From assembly GCA_038277395.1 (NCBI GenBank), contig CM076197.1, positions 99,474,442 to 99,538,441 on the forward strand: 64,000 bases of DNA. The letters are read 5' to 3'. This document shows positions 1 through 11,249 of the stretch, piece by piece; position 1 is the stretch's first letter, and each line of letters opens with the position of its first letter. The position numbers were made by a program, and so were the translations under genes. The DNA comes from Dryocosmus kuriphilus. Taxonomy: Eukaryota; Arthropoda; Insecta; Hymenoptera; Cynipidae. The notes under the pieces were generated by a model, which had not been told where the DNA came from, did not search any database, and saw only the letters and a program-made list of their open reading frames with translations.

Positions 1-480
1 AAGGAGAAATTTTGAACCCATAAATTATTCAAATCTCTAATGCCGAAAATTTTTGATGAAATGGGTCACAAACGTTTGTCAAACGGTCCTGCAGCAGTGT
101 AGCTTATATTTTCGATTTTTTCCCGTGTAAGCCATGTTAAGTTAGCCGTGAGGCTTTAGGCGTGAGGATGGTTAGGAGTAGAAATTAGGAATGCGAATGA
201 GCGAGGGTGTTCGATCCCGATGCGAATAAAAAATTTTTAAGAGCGTGCGATTATAATTAGTGAAAGTGTAAATAAGTGATTGTGTACATTAAATAGTGAA
301 TACTTGTTTACTTAAGTATGTTAACAGAATAGAGTATTAAAATAATAATAACATGTGAAATATATTGTTTTAGCCCAAGCCTAAAAACTAGGATGTGGAA
401 TTAGGGATTATTGTTTTTCCCATAAATTTTATACACTTCATTCTTAATTATTTGAAGTTCTCTATACTAGACAGGTTATA
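1..480. other. AT-rich flank, nothing recognised
   Basis: No reading frame with recognisable protein features and no clear repeat structure. It is ordinary AT-rich sequence leading into the short tandem repeat that follows. Confidence 0.4.
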
Positions 481-483
481 TTG

Positions 484-680
484 TTTGTCAACGGTGGCCC
501 AATGCTGGCAAACGTTATATCGGTTACCAATAGTGGCCCAATGCTGGTGCCGTTATATCGGTTGCCAACGTTGGGCCAATGATTTTCCATGTTATCATCC
601 CCAACCCTTGACCAGCAGTCGGCTACCGACAGTCGGCAAACGGCAACCGATGCTGGACCGTTGTTGGACCAGTTGTAAAA
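484..680. repeat. Short degenerate tandem repeat, ~38-39 bp period
   Basis: The core GTGGCCCAATGCTGG begins at 494 and again at 533, with a diverged third copy at about 570, each followed by a GTTATATCGGTTRCCAA-like segment. Related words (CGGCTACCGACAGTCGGCAA, CAACCGATGCTGGACC) continue to about 680. A 101-residue frame runs through the repeat but has no protein-like features, so I read this as non-coding minisatellite-like DNA. Confidence 0.6.
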
Positions 681-690
681 TTCTGACTGG

Positions 691-757
691 GATTATTTAA
701 AATTGACACATTTGTCACAACATCATTGTTAAAATTCTTAAAAACATCAACTCAAAT
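691..757 (+). repeat. Inverted copy of PLE-flank sequence (partner at 9518-9584)
   Basis: About 66 bp here match, in inverse orientation, the sequence at 9518-9584 with only a few differences (shared words include ATTTGTCACAACATCATTG and TTCTTAAAAACATCAA). The partner lies just upstream of the GIY-YIG fragment on the minus strand. The pair therefore brackets the interrupted Penelope-like element and resembles the inverted-arm arrangement seen at 43469-44873. Confidence 0.55.
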
Positions 758-1039
758 TCCGTAAAAAGCTAAAACTATATGAAGTCTCATTTTAAAAATA
801 CTTCTGGGACTCCAATTTATAATTTTTGATTACATTTTTATAACAGTGTGATGATTATGGACGCACTTACAGAACACAGAATGGCGACCGGAGTTTTATA
901 AATACCAATGTACATAATCAGCGATGATATTAAGGCGCGCTCATAAGGAAGCTACAAACGAGAAACCCGCGCAAGCCTAAGAAATTTGAATTTGAAATAT
1001 AGCAACTTCTAAATTATGTCCTATAAAATGCTCTGATAA

Positions 1040-1262
1040 ATTTTATTTACATTCATTATTTCATTTTGTAAATTAATTCAAAGCCTTATGATATTTATTA
1101 ATGAAGATTGATTCTAAAATGTTTCTTTGATAAGAATTATGTTCAGTTACTAAGATTTTAAAATTTTTTAAATAAAATTAAAAATAAGGATTAAAATCCC
1201 AAGAATGTTTCGATAAACCTGTGTTTTTATTACCATTTCTGCAATCTCTTAAGTATTCACTA
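1040..1262 (-). pseudogene. PLE GIY-YIG endonuclease fragment, downstream half (split by 1263-9456 insertion)
   Basis: Read on the minus strand from 1262 downwards, the frame continues that of 9457-9600: after ...RRLKSRVS it gives EYLRDCRNGN..TGLSKHSW, then NFKIL, then ILESIFINKY. These are the conserved blocks of the GIY-YIG endonuclease of Penelope-like retroelements, and they match the better-preserved copy at 43828-44259 block by block. In-frame stops show it is dead. The Academ-like element inserted in the middle of this domain. The continuity of the reading across the insertion is seen directly; the family assignment rests on GIY-YIG conservation and the neighbouring pLTR-like motif near 9750. 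Confidence 0.75.
1260..1262. other. Left target-site duplication CTA of the Academ-like element
   Basis: CTA at 1260-1262 is repeated at 9457-9459 immediately outside the other end. Removing one copy and the 8.2-kb insert restores an uninterrupted PLE reading on the minus strand, which fixes both the duplication length (3 bp) and the element ends. Confidence 0.8.
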
Positions 1263-2308
1263 TAGGCCAGTCAATTTAGCAGAGATAATGAAAAATGGAG
1301 AAAAAATTGCAATACAAATGAAACTTTCACAGAAGTTGTGTTTCGATGTTTAATGAAACTATAAAAATTTGCCACCTCCTTGAAGGTCGGCAACATTGTT
1401 AAATATTGAATTTTATAAAAAATGCGAATATGCCCTGCGGAAAAAATACAATACGGTCGCAAACTGGTAGAAACAAAGGAAAGATAATTCCCCATCTATT
1501 CCCAGTTTTGCCACCATTTTTTACATCGGCAACACTATTAATTAATTATTTGTTTATACTTTTGTTGTTAAATGGGCTGAACAAAATGATATACGGTCGC
1601 AAACTTGAAGAGTCCTTCCTCTGCACGTTTTTAACCTTACATCAAATTTGCTACCTCCGTCGACGACGCAACCATCTTTTTATCCATTTTTTCACTGGAT
1701 AATGGGTTTTGCAACATAGTTTCACTATGGAAAAAATGCAATACTTTTCCGAGTGGGTTGCAAACGTAGAGAATAATCACCCGAATGAACCCTGAAATTT
1801 TCCCCCTCCAAAGATGCCGGCAACTGCGTTCAATTAAAAAAAAACGGTTTTTTAAAATTTTTTTTACACCCGGAAAAAATGCAAACTTTCCGCAAATCTG
1901 ACGAATAATGCAGAATCAATATATCAACATGCTCCTCGATTTTCGCCCCTCAAAGATTTCGGCAACTGCGTGAAATTAAAAAAAAACGTGTTTTTTTTCA
2001 TTTTTTACACCCAGAAAAAATGCAAACTTTCCGCAAATTTAACTAATAATGCAGAATTAATACATGAACATGCTCCTCCATTTGCGCCCATCAAAGATTT
2101 CGGCAACTGCGTTAAATTAAAAAAAAAACATATTTCTTTCTAAGAGAGGATAAGAGGTAATTAGTAACTCATTAGTATTTTTGTTTCGGTAATTATTAAC
2201 GCATTAGTGTTTCCAAAATTCAATATCTCGGCTATTTTTTACGAATTTAAAAAAACGTTGAAGAACTTTTCTATTGAAAATTAGTAATTCATTCTGCAGA
2301 ATTATTAA
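1263..2308 (+). repeat. Left TIR of Academ-like element, built of ~140-bp subrepeats
   Basis: This arm is the inverse of 8486-9456. Inside it a degenerate unit recurs about every 140 bp. The CACCTCC..GGCAAC word occurs near 1373, 1512, 1652, 1802, 1945 and 2087, and the GGAAAAAATGCAAWACTTTCCGC-type word near 1296, 1438, 1580, 1729, 1873 and 2016. A diverged extra unit lies just inside the TIR at about 2375-2520. Arrays like this are often transposase-binding sites; that role is inference. Confidence 0.8.
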
Positions 2309-3138
2309 AATTCTGCATGATTTTGTAAATAAAAAAGTAATGGATATAATTATTCCAAGTCAATTTGCCTCCACCAAAGGTTTCGTGTATTGCGTAAAAT
2401 TTTGGAAACCAGATTGTTTGCATTTTTTCATACCTCGAAAAAATGCTAACTTTTTGCAAATCTAATTAATAATGCAAAATAAATACTTGAAGATTTTCCT
2501 TAATTCGCCCCCACCAATATTTCGGCCGAAACGTTGTCAATAAATGGAGTTTTAATGGATTACTCTCTTGTTTTACTATGAGCTTTTGTTTTTTAATCGA
2601 CCGTCTAGACCAATTAATTATACTTTCTAACATTTTCCTTCACTTTCGGAAAAGTTTGCTTCTTTGAGTTGTGAATTCGGATCGTCATGGATGATCGTTG
2701 TTTTATTTGTGATGAATCATTGTTAAATGGGAAAACTGAGTAGTGCATCAAAAAGGAATTCACAATTTCATTAAAAGCAGCGAAGCTAGACGAGACGGGA
2801 AAGCAGAGTTATTTCTCAAAGAAATGTCCGAAATAACTGTGCACGAAAAATGTCGCAAAAGTTACACGAATTCAAAAAATATCGAAGCGTGTGTGAAGAG
2901 GCTCAAAAACCCAGACGTTTCACCTCCACGCAATATTCCAGGGGGTATTCCTTCCAATGTCTTCAAATTTGAAGAAAAATGTTTTCTTTGTGAAGAAGAC
3001 ATAACCCAAGAATTTTTGGCTAAAGAACGTCGAAAACCCGAGAATAAAAGAGTCAAAGTTTTTACGGTGAAAAATGGCAATACGGAGAAGGGCATCGAAA
3101 AAGCGGCTTTACAATGGAACGATGACTGGAGCATCAAG

Positions 3139-4325
3139 GTAATAATAGATGGAGAATATTTAGAAGTACAATTACGTTTGAATTCACTTTTTTGTTTTGG
3201 TATGATATTGGAATTCCAAGTATTTGAAGTAAACCGGTGTACACAGTTCAGCACATCATCAAAATATGCACGAGTTTTGAACACGAATAACGATTTCACA
3301 AATATCCTAAAAGTAATTTTTTCATCCAAAAAATATTAGACAATATTCCTGAAATATTTTTTTATATTCAATGATTATTCATAGAATATCCTTCATTTCT
3401 TGGAAAAAAGAAAGAAATTATAAATTATTATTAAAATATTCTCTGTATGTGTATAAGTCATTAATTCCTTCCCGTTTCCTAAAATGCAATAATTTTTTTA
3501 AACGAATTAAGTGGACTTTCACTCTGTATTACGAAGCAAATCAAAGTATTTTTTTTCTCGTCTTTCCGAGTTAAATTTGTACATCGAAAATTTATCTCAA
3601 AATTTTTCTCATCTAAACAACGTTACCGCTACTATTTTTATAATTTAGATTGGATCTTAATTATTAGCAATTGCAAATAATTATTAGGAATAATTATTAG
3701 CATTCTACTTATTAGCAATCGCAATTAAAGGCTGTGGGTTTTTGGATCTCACCACTGTGCCGATTTTTCTTAAACGTTCTATGATTAATTTAACATTTTC
3801 TAAAAATTCGAAATTTGCAATTGCTTATAATTAAGATCCAATGTAAAGCGTAAAAAATGATCGCACATCCGCGGTAACGTTATTCAGATAAGAAGAATTT
3901 AAATATAAATGTTCGATCTACAAATTTGACTCGGAATAACGAGAAAAATAGTAGGGGAGACCGGGGTGTAAAAAATCTGCATGAATTTTTACACTTTTTC
4001 ACGCGTAAAACTTTCAGAAATTTCTACTGCATAAATGTTGGGATAAACATTTGTGGAATTTGGAAAAGAGAAGGCATTAATGACTAAGACTGTACATTTA
4101 TTTACATTCTTTTCGAAGTCGCTTTTTCCGATGGTGGCTTGGATACCATTAAAAAATAATTTTTTAACAATAATTTTTTTATCATATTTTTCCAAAATAA
4201 TGTCAAAGGACGTACATTTTTCAGTGACGTTTTTTCCATATTTTTTTGGAAGCCTTATACAAATATTTACCAGAATAGAAATATTTTCATGCAAATATTG
4301 GACATGTGGTATATTATTACATTAG
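3139..4325 (+). other. Intron of the Academ-like gene
   Basis: The donor GTAATA at 3139 and acceptor TTACATTAG ending at 4325 are both at codon boundaries (phase 0). Joining them connects NDDWSIK to VKERVQNVDLVAVGAQYHKPC, completing the second Cys/His module. The 1.19-kb intron is AT-rich, contains a foldback MITE (3549-3950), and holds no convincing coding sequence. Confidence 0.7.
3549..3950. mobile_element. Foldback MITE inside the intron
   Basis: Arms at 3549-3690 and about 3815-3950 are inverse copies with modest divergence. Shared words include CTCG..TTCCGAGT.AAATTTGTA at the outside and TTAGCAATTGCAAAT / GATCTTAATTA inside, around a short loop. There is no coding capacity. I did not resolve the target duplication. 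Confidence 0.6.
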
Positions 4326-7300
4326 GTGAAGGAGAGAGTTCAAAACGTCGATTTAGTCGCTGTCGGTGCCCAATACCACAAGCCATGCTGCGTTCAATTC
4401 TGCCTTCCGAAGAGACCATCAGATGGAAGGTTGGTTGGAAGACCAGAGGAGCCTCACGTGGTGGATGCTATGGATCGCATATGCCAATACTTGGAAGAAA
4501 ATCAGGACCAATACTAATTTTCGATTCGGGAATTGTGCAACCTCGTACATAATCCACCTGCAGAAAAGACGGTGAAAGCCAAACTACTCGAGAAATATGG
4601 AGATGATATATTTGTAGCTTCAGAAATCGGACGAACTTCGATTATTTGCTTTCGTCCTCATCAAGTGCTTTTGGACAGTTGGTACGACCAACAAAAATTC
4701 AGCCAAGAAGAGAAACGCAAAAGAATCGTCACTGCAGCTGCTGCTATAATACGAGAGGATATCGCGACCAAAATTTACAACACTGATTATTACCCCGAAC
4801 CGAATTCATTGATGAATTTCCTGGGAGACATCATAGGGAAGAACAAAAAGACGACTCCTGAAAAATGGAAACCAAAATGTGTCTCTATCGCACATGCAAT
4901 TATATCAGCAGCGAGGCCAAGATCTTTCATTTCCTCAATTCAAGTGGGACTCGCGGCTGTGATCCAATCCATTACTGGATCAAAACTCATCGTTGAAATC
5001 TTATCCTCGTTGGGATTTAGTTCTTCGTACTCATAAATTCAAAACTTTCAAGTATCGGCGGTTTTGCATCCTGAGACCAGCATCGACACGTTTCATTCTA
5101 CAGGAATGATTGAAACAGTCACGCCGAAAAGTTTGACAACAATCAACTCTGGAATTTTTCGGGTGACTGATGTTCCATCGTCGGCAGTACTTGGAAAGTT
5201 TGGACACATCCCCATTCAAACCTACCCTTCTGAATTATCAACTGATGGGTACAAGAAAATGATAGTTGCGCCATTTGAGGGGAACAGTCACATCACAATG
5301 AGAACCTCTGATGTTTCGTGGATGTACGCCAAGGCTAAAGAACTTCCTCTTATCTGCGGATGGAATGTATCTATGGAGCAAATGATGTGTTCGAAGAATT
5401 ATTCAATTTCCGACGTAGTCCCATTGCCGTTCATTAATTCGACGCCAAGCGACGAGAACACCATTTACACGACGTTACTATGTGCCTACGAGAAGGCGAT
5501 GGCCGCAAAACAAAAAACCTGCATCATCACATTTGATGAACCGCTGTAGCAAAAAGCTCGAAAGATGGTGGAGTCTAGTTCTGATGATCGGATCAAGTCG
5601 ATTGTGGTTCGACTGGGAGGATTTCACCTTCTCATGTCATTCCTGGGATCTGTTGGGTACATAATGAAGGGTAGCGGCCTCAAAGAATTGTTGTCGGTCA
5701 TTTACGCGCCGGTATCAGTAGAGAAAATGCTTTCCGGTCACGCCTACTCCCGGGCCATTAGGGGTCATTTATTAGTTCACCTGGCTTTGGGACATCTGAT
5801 ATTCGAGAAAATTCAATTGACTGATGAAGAAGCCACGGAAATCGAAGAATTTATGGAAACCTTCAACGATGGAAATTTCGACATCAGATTGGAGGATGGA
5901 GTATTCAAAGCTCTACTGGAAAAAGTCGAAAGGGAATTGCTTGCTACGGAGAAGAATGGCCCAACAGCCATGTTGTGGATTCAATATTTCCGTATGATAA
6001 GTCTAGTCAAGCAATTTATCGAAGCGGAACGTTCGGGAAACTGGGAGCTGCATTTATCAACTATCCAACTGATGATGCCATTTTTTCACGCAACCGCTCA
6101 CAATAACTATGCCCTATCAGCTCAAATATATCTCCAGGATATGCGAGATTTGCCGCAAAAAATGACTTGTCACGAATATCGTAAATTCGTCCAGAAAGGC
6201 TACTTCACCATCAAACGGTCAGACAAGTTTTGGTCTGAAGTGTGGTCCGACATGACCATTGAGCAAACTCTCATGCGCCTCATGAAATCCAAGGGTGGAT
6301 TAACCCAAGGGAGAGGGTTCACCGATAGCAGCTTGACGAAGTGGGTTTTGGGAATGCTCATTATGAATCAAGTAACCCAAGCTGTCGAAGAATTCGCTGG
6401 AGTATCATCTTCATCCACAGAGCAGCACATCGATGCAGGTGGTTGAAAGATCACAATCCTTTTGCGGAGTCCGAAAGAATTGTTTCTCTGAGTGCCGGGA
6501 TAGTCGGAGGTCCCGAAATTAATTGTTATAAAGCTCAAGCGGTGGGACTGGAAAGGATGGAGAAATTAGTCGGAATGAAATTCAACGACATTTCTTTTCC
6601 GCGTAAAGCCAAATTTCTGCCACTATCAGCAGTCTCGTCGTCAGTGAAAATTGATGACACAATTGTTCCCGTCGGACCTTTGCTGCTGTACCAACGCATT
6701 GCCTTCATGAAGGAAAAACCCGAAGACATGAAAACGTATCTCACGTACGAGCTCTCTCCATATCCATTGTCACTGTTCGACGAAGTTGGGATGCGGAAGT
6801 CTAAGAAGTCCGCGATGTATGATATTTATACTCCATGGACTGAAGAATCAACTGACGCAGCTCTTGCCTCTTGCTACGTTATATATGGTGGATTTCTCCT
6901 CCACAAAGTTGTGTGGAAGAAAGGAGAAATATTTTCATTCATTTGTGACCGATACGTTCAGTATGTGAAGAAAACTTACAAAGGAGACATCGTTGCTGTT
7001 TTCGATGGATATCCAGATGACATCAGTAGGAAAAGTACGAAAGCGGCGGAACGTTTAAGGCGATCTTCGAAGGCAACTGGTCCAGACACCATCTTCAGCG
7101 ATTTCATGAAAGCTACAGTTACCAAAGAACAATTTCTCGCCAACGAAAAAAACAAATCACGGCTCATCCTAATGTTGATGGAAAAGTTGAAGTCTGCAGG
7201 TTGCATTGTAAAACAGCACCAAGAAGACGCGGACGCCCTGATCATTTCCACGGCATTGGATATCTCGTCGAAGTATGACACAGTGTATATTGTTGGAGAG

Positions 7301-8485
7301 GATACTGATTTGTTAATGATTTTGACTGGCACAGCTGGACCTCAACATGAAAATGTTTATTTCTTGAAACCGGGCAGAGGAAAAACGACTAAATCTCTTT
7401 ATTCAACCAACAGTTTGAAGAAAAGATCATTGGCAAAGCACATTTTGTTTTGTCCTGCTTTCACAGGCTGCGATACAACTTCATCTTTATTCAACCAAGG
7501 CAAAACGAAAATCGCGAACATCCTTCTGGAAAACCAAGAATTGAAAGACTCTGCAGGAATTTTCAACAATCCCAATTCCGAACCAGATGAAATCGCTGAT
7601 GCTGGAGAAAAAATCTTTATCGCTCTTTACAAGGGTAAAGCGGTCGAATCCTTGGACGAGTTACGATACATTACCTATGGACGATCCATAACAAGAAGCA
7701 AATTCAACCTTGCTTGCTTGCCCCCGACTTCAGCGACAGCACGCGAACATTCGCTTCGAACTTTCCACCAAGTTCAAAATTGGATGGGTCATACGATACC
7801 GGCCGAATCTTGGGGCTGGAAAGAAACGTCAAACGGGTTGATGCCTATTCCCACAAAAAAGGATGCAGCACCGCAGGAGTTGCTCATCATGTTAACATGC
7901 AGATGCACAAAAAGATGTGGAGGTAAATGTAGCTGCAGAAAGGGTGGCTTAAAATGTTCTGAGGCTTGCTTCTTCTGCCATGGACAGTCTTATCTTAACG
8001 CGAAGGAGATCGAATATGAAGAAAACGCCGTAGATGACGAACCATCCATCAAGATTGATTGTTGGCTCACGCAAAACAATGCAAACGGGCAGCCTTTGGA
8101 TTCTTTTCTTGATTCCGACATCGAGAATTCACCATTCACAGGGGACTTGCCAGAAGATGAAGAAAAGGACCAAACGAACGATATTGAAATAGAAATGGAC
8201 GATGCAGCGATTGCAGAAATGAAAAACATGGTTGGATCTCCGCACATAGAAAATCAGGACCAAGGACCAGCAAAAGTTACCACGACAGATGATTCAGAAC
8301 CAATAGTGCTCAAAAGACCTCGACTTCATTAATTTCTGTATAATTTTTTGTTTTTTCATCAAAGACACTGTAAAACTACAGCATTCATAATTCCGTGTTA
8401 ATTGAATAAAAATATGTACAAAGCGTAAAATTATATGGTTTTCATTTGCACTTGGAATAATCATATCCATTATTTTTTTTGTTTA

Positions 8486-9456
8486 AAAAATTCTGCAGAA
8501 TGAATTATTAATTTTCAATAGAAAAGTTCTTCAACGTTTTTTTAAATTCGTAAAAATAGCCGAAATATTGAATTTTGAAAACACTAATGCGTTAATAATT
8601 ACCGAAACAAAAATACTAATGAGTTACTAATTACCTCTTATCCTCTCTTAGAAAGAAATATGTTTTTTTTTTAAATTTAACGCAGTTGCCGAAGTCTTTG
8701 ATGGGCGCAAATGGAGGAGCATGTTCATGTATTAATTCTGCATTATTAGTTAAATTTGCGGAAAGTTTGCATTTTTTCCGGGTGTAAAAAATGAAAAAAA
8801 AAACGTTTTTTTTTCATTTCACGCAGTTGCCGAAATCTTTGATGGGCGCAAATCGAGGAGGATGTTGATGTATTGATTCTGCATTATTAGTCAGATTTGC
8901 GGAAAGTTTGCATTTTTTCCGGGTGTAAAAAAATTTTAAAAAACCGTTTTTTTTTTTAATTGAACGCAGTTGCCGGCATCTTTGGATGGGGCAAATTTCA
9001 GGGTTCATTCAGGTGATTATTCTCTACGTTTGCAACCCACTCGGAAAAGTATTGCATTTTTTCCATAGTGAAACTATGTTGCAAAACCCATTATCCAGTG
9101 AAAAAATGGATAAAAAGATGGTTGCGTCGTCGACGGAGGTAGCAAATTTGATGTAAGGTTAAAAACGTGCAGAGGAAGGACTCTTCAAGTTTGCGACCGT
9201 ATATCATTTTGTTTAGCCCATTTAACAACAAAAGTATAAACAAAATAATTAATTATTAGTGTTGCCGATATAAAAAATGGTATTTTTTCCGTAGGACATA
9301 TTCGCATTTTTGATAAAATTCAATATTTAACAATGTTGCCGACCTTCAAGGAGGTGGCAAATTATTATAGTTTCATTAAACATCGAAACACAACTTCTGT
9401 GAAAGTTTCATTTGTATTGCAATTTTTTCTCCATTTTTTCTAAAGTGACTGGCCTA
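8486..9456 (-). repeat. Right TIR of Academ-like element
   Basis: Inverse copy of 1263-2308 with the same ~140-bp subrepeat order and a few indels. For example, the terminal unit lacks a 7-bp stretch present on the left after GGCCAGTCA. It ends GACTGGCCTA at 9456, directly against CTA. The gene's stop codon and AATAAA lie just inside this arm. Confidence 0.8.
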
Positions 9457-9600
9457 CTAACTCTAGATTTTAGTCTTCTACCTGTCTCTCCGATATAAAC
9501 TTTATCACTTATTTTACATTTAATTGATGTTTTTAAGAATGTTAACAATGATGTTGTGACAAATGTGACAATTTTAAATAATACCTCAAAAATTTTGTAC
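9457..9600 (-). pseudogene. PLE GIY-YIG endonuclease fragment, upstream half
   Basis: The minus strand reads ..SIKCKISDKVYIGETGRRLKSRVS up to the CTA duplication and then continues at 1262. KVYIGETGR is the diagnostic GIY-YIG start in Penelope-like endonucleases, with the catalytic-type Arg in RRLKSR. The region upstream of about 9584 is no longer readable. This is the 5' part of the same domain as 1040-1262. Confidence 0.75.
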
Positions 9601-9729
9601 TAAAGTCTTTCTCCACGACATATTGAGCAATTCAGGTAAAATTTCGAACATTTTTTTAACATGTTAAATTTTTACTCTAGAAACAGAAAAATTATATATT
9701 ATTTCTTTATAAATTGTTAATACAGGAAG

Positions 9730-9790
9730 CTTGAAAAAGACACACAAATCAAGTGTCGAAACGTCGCAATTTGAATTAACTTGTTTTATT
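9730..9790 (+). ncRNA. PLE terminal-repeat hairpin with hammerhead-like core (degenerate)
   Basis: A perfect GACAC/GTGTC hairpin around ACAAATCAA (about 9741-9760) is followed at once by GAAACGTCG and preceded by CTTGAAAAA. PLE terminal repeats are known to carry hammerhead ribozyme motifs of the form CTGANGA-hairpin-GAAAC. The 5' box here is degenerate, so activity is unlikely; it is best read as a pLTR remnant. Confidence 0.4.
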
Positions 9791-9799
9791 ATATGAGAC

Positions 9800-11240
9800 C
9801 GTAAGACATACAAAACAAATCGCATCTTATGATTTCAAAATTGTTTTTAAAAAAATTTTTTCATTGACAATGGTTTCGTGTTCCTTGTCCCTTTGGTGAA
9901 TACATTCATCTTTTTCCTCAATATTTGAGAACGAATTTGCCTCGGGGAAGTTTGATATTATCCACAATAAACTCAAAAAGCGTCGCTTCGTCATGAAAGA
10001 CGAGCGGTCACCTCAAAAGAGCGTCGGTAAACGAGAGCATACGTCGTTAACCCTTTGATTTTTGGACCTTCGGGCTTTCGCGGGATGACAGGGGTGGAAT
10101 CATCCCCCGTCAAGGCGCGACTGGATATCAAAGTCGCTATTTATAACGGGCCTGAGTAAAGCAGCTCATACTGTGTAACATACAATATATAAATATACAC
10201 ATATAGATTTCTGCTTGAAAATACACATACACATGTAATCCGGCTCGCAAGAACACAGGGGGATGACTGGTCGACATATTTGCATATAGAGAGCGTTAGC
10301 TAAGGGAAATAGAAGGCGAATACGTGACAGCCTTCCTCTGGAAGGCGATTCTTCGTCGAGAGACGGACACTTCCTATCAGCGTCCTCATTAATAACCGGA
10401 ACGAGCTTTACCCCTTCGTGACTGGCCAAGGTGCCAGAGAAGACTAAACGGCCCAAGCTATAGATCCTAAAGTCCTAAATAGCCTAAATGGTCCACATCT
10501 TCTTTATTCAGTTGCGCGACCTTATCTGACCTGACGTGTGAGGAAAACGTCATTAATGTTCAGGAAAGAAACCTGTTGATAAATTACGATGGAATATTCC
10601 GTCCCGTCATTAATTATCAAGCGATGACACGCTTTTGGGCATCATCCAGAGTCTCTTGTCAACGTGTCCATTTTACGCTTCTTGTATGACATTCCGTCTT
10701 TTGTAAGTCGTGTCACAAATTCGAACCGGGGGTTTTTCCTTTCTTTATCGTTTTTGACACTTTTGTCTAATTGTAAGAAAGCTGGACTTGAAATCGAAGA
10801 GGAACTTGGAGAGGAATATTCATTATTACGAAACAAAACAAAGAAACAATTTGTGAAAGTAAGCTTTGCTTATCTTGTGATTAGATTGACGTAAAATGAA
10901 TAAGGGAAGAGAAATGTGATATTTTGTAATTGTATACTTTCAGAATTAGAGGATATGATTAATAATTATGGCTAACTTGTCCCCGACACTTTCAGAATTC
11001 CACATTAATCCGTCTTGCGAGACGAGCGCGTTTTATCGTGGCATGTACTTGGTTTGTTCTAGGGATGAATCCGGACCCGAAGGCAAATGGGATAAATCTG
11101 AATAACACGTATCAAGCAACGCCTATGGCATCCCTTGATAAGGGTACGAAAGGGGTTGGTGAATGATTAGAGATATTAATATCACCCCCTGGAAGGTTGT
11201 GAAATACGAAAGTCCGAGGAGGGATTTCAACTTGCAACCT
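9800..11240. other. Unique-looking non-coding DNA with GC-richer islands
   Basis: There are no convincing genes. The stretches around 10020-10130 and 10500-10640 are less AT-rich, with homeodomain-like TCATTAATTATC words (about 10602), and could be conserved non-coding DNA. Nothing else is identified. Confidence 0.3.
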
Positions 11241-11249
11241 ATTTCCTAG

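Larger units (their letters stand above)
2687..8332 (+). pseudogene. Transposase-like gene of the Academ-like element: two Cys/His modules, XPG/FEN1-like domain, CXC motif
   Basis: ATG at 2687 starts a CFIC module that is frame-shifted at about 2741; the frame resumes at 2743 and reaches HEKCRKSY. Exon 1 ends at 3138 (AAG|GTAATA) and exon 2 starts at 4326 (ATTAG|GTG), phase 0. Across the join the second module reads CFLCEED ... YHKPC. The frame then runs on with single in-frame stops at 4515 (TAA), 5034 (TAA) and 5547 (TAG), and a frameshift or small deletion near 6435, to TAA at 8330. The XPG/FEN1-like part shows VFDG (7001), EDADA (7222), GEDTDL (7295) and FTGCDTTS (about 7460). A cysteine cluster CRCTKRC..CSC..GLKC follows at 7891-7990, then an acidic tail. 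AATAAA lies at 8405. An intact product would be roughly 1,480 residues. The nuclease fold is inferred from motif order and spacing; a transposase role is inferred from context. Confidence 0.75.
1263..9456 (+). mobile_element. Academ-like (XPG-nuclease type) DNA transposon, 8,194 bp
   Basis: The element has TIRs of about 1 kb (1263-2308 and 8486-9456) beginning TAGGCCAGTCA, a 3-bp CTA target duplication, and one interrupted gene on the plus strand (2687-8332). The product carries two Cys/His modules, an XPG/FEN1-like domain and a CXC-like cysteine cluster. A 3-4 bp target duplication with an XPG-type nuclease is what I know of the AcademX branch of the Academ superfamily; that assignment is from memory and is the uncertain part. 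The element body, ends and direct repeat are seen directly. It inserted into the GIY-YIG domain of a PLE, so it is younger than that PLE copy. A foldback MITE has in turn landed in its intron. Confidence 0.75.

Noticed and set aside
395..700. 101-codon frame near the left edge
   Set aside because: It runs through a short tandem repeat and has no protein-like features.
1263..2308. CRISPR-like array because of regular repeats
   Set aside because: The units are ~140 bp, degenerate and contiguous, and lie in a eukaryotic transposon TIR.
4515..5549. Programmed readthrough or recoding at the three in-frame stops
   Set aside because: They are two TAA and one TAG without recoding context, and the same gene has frameshifts. 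Decay is simpler.
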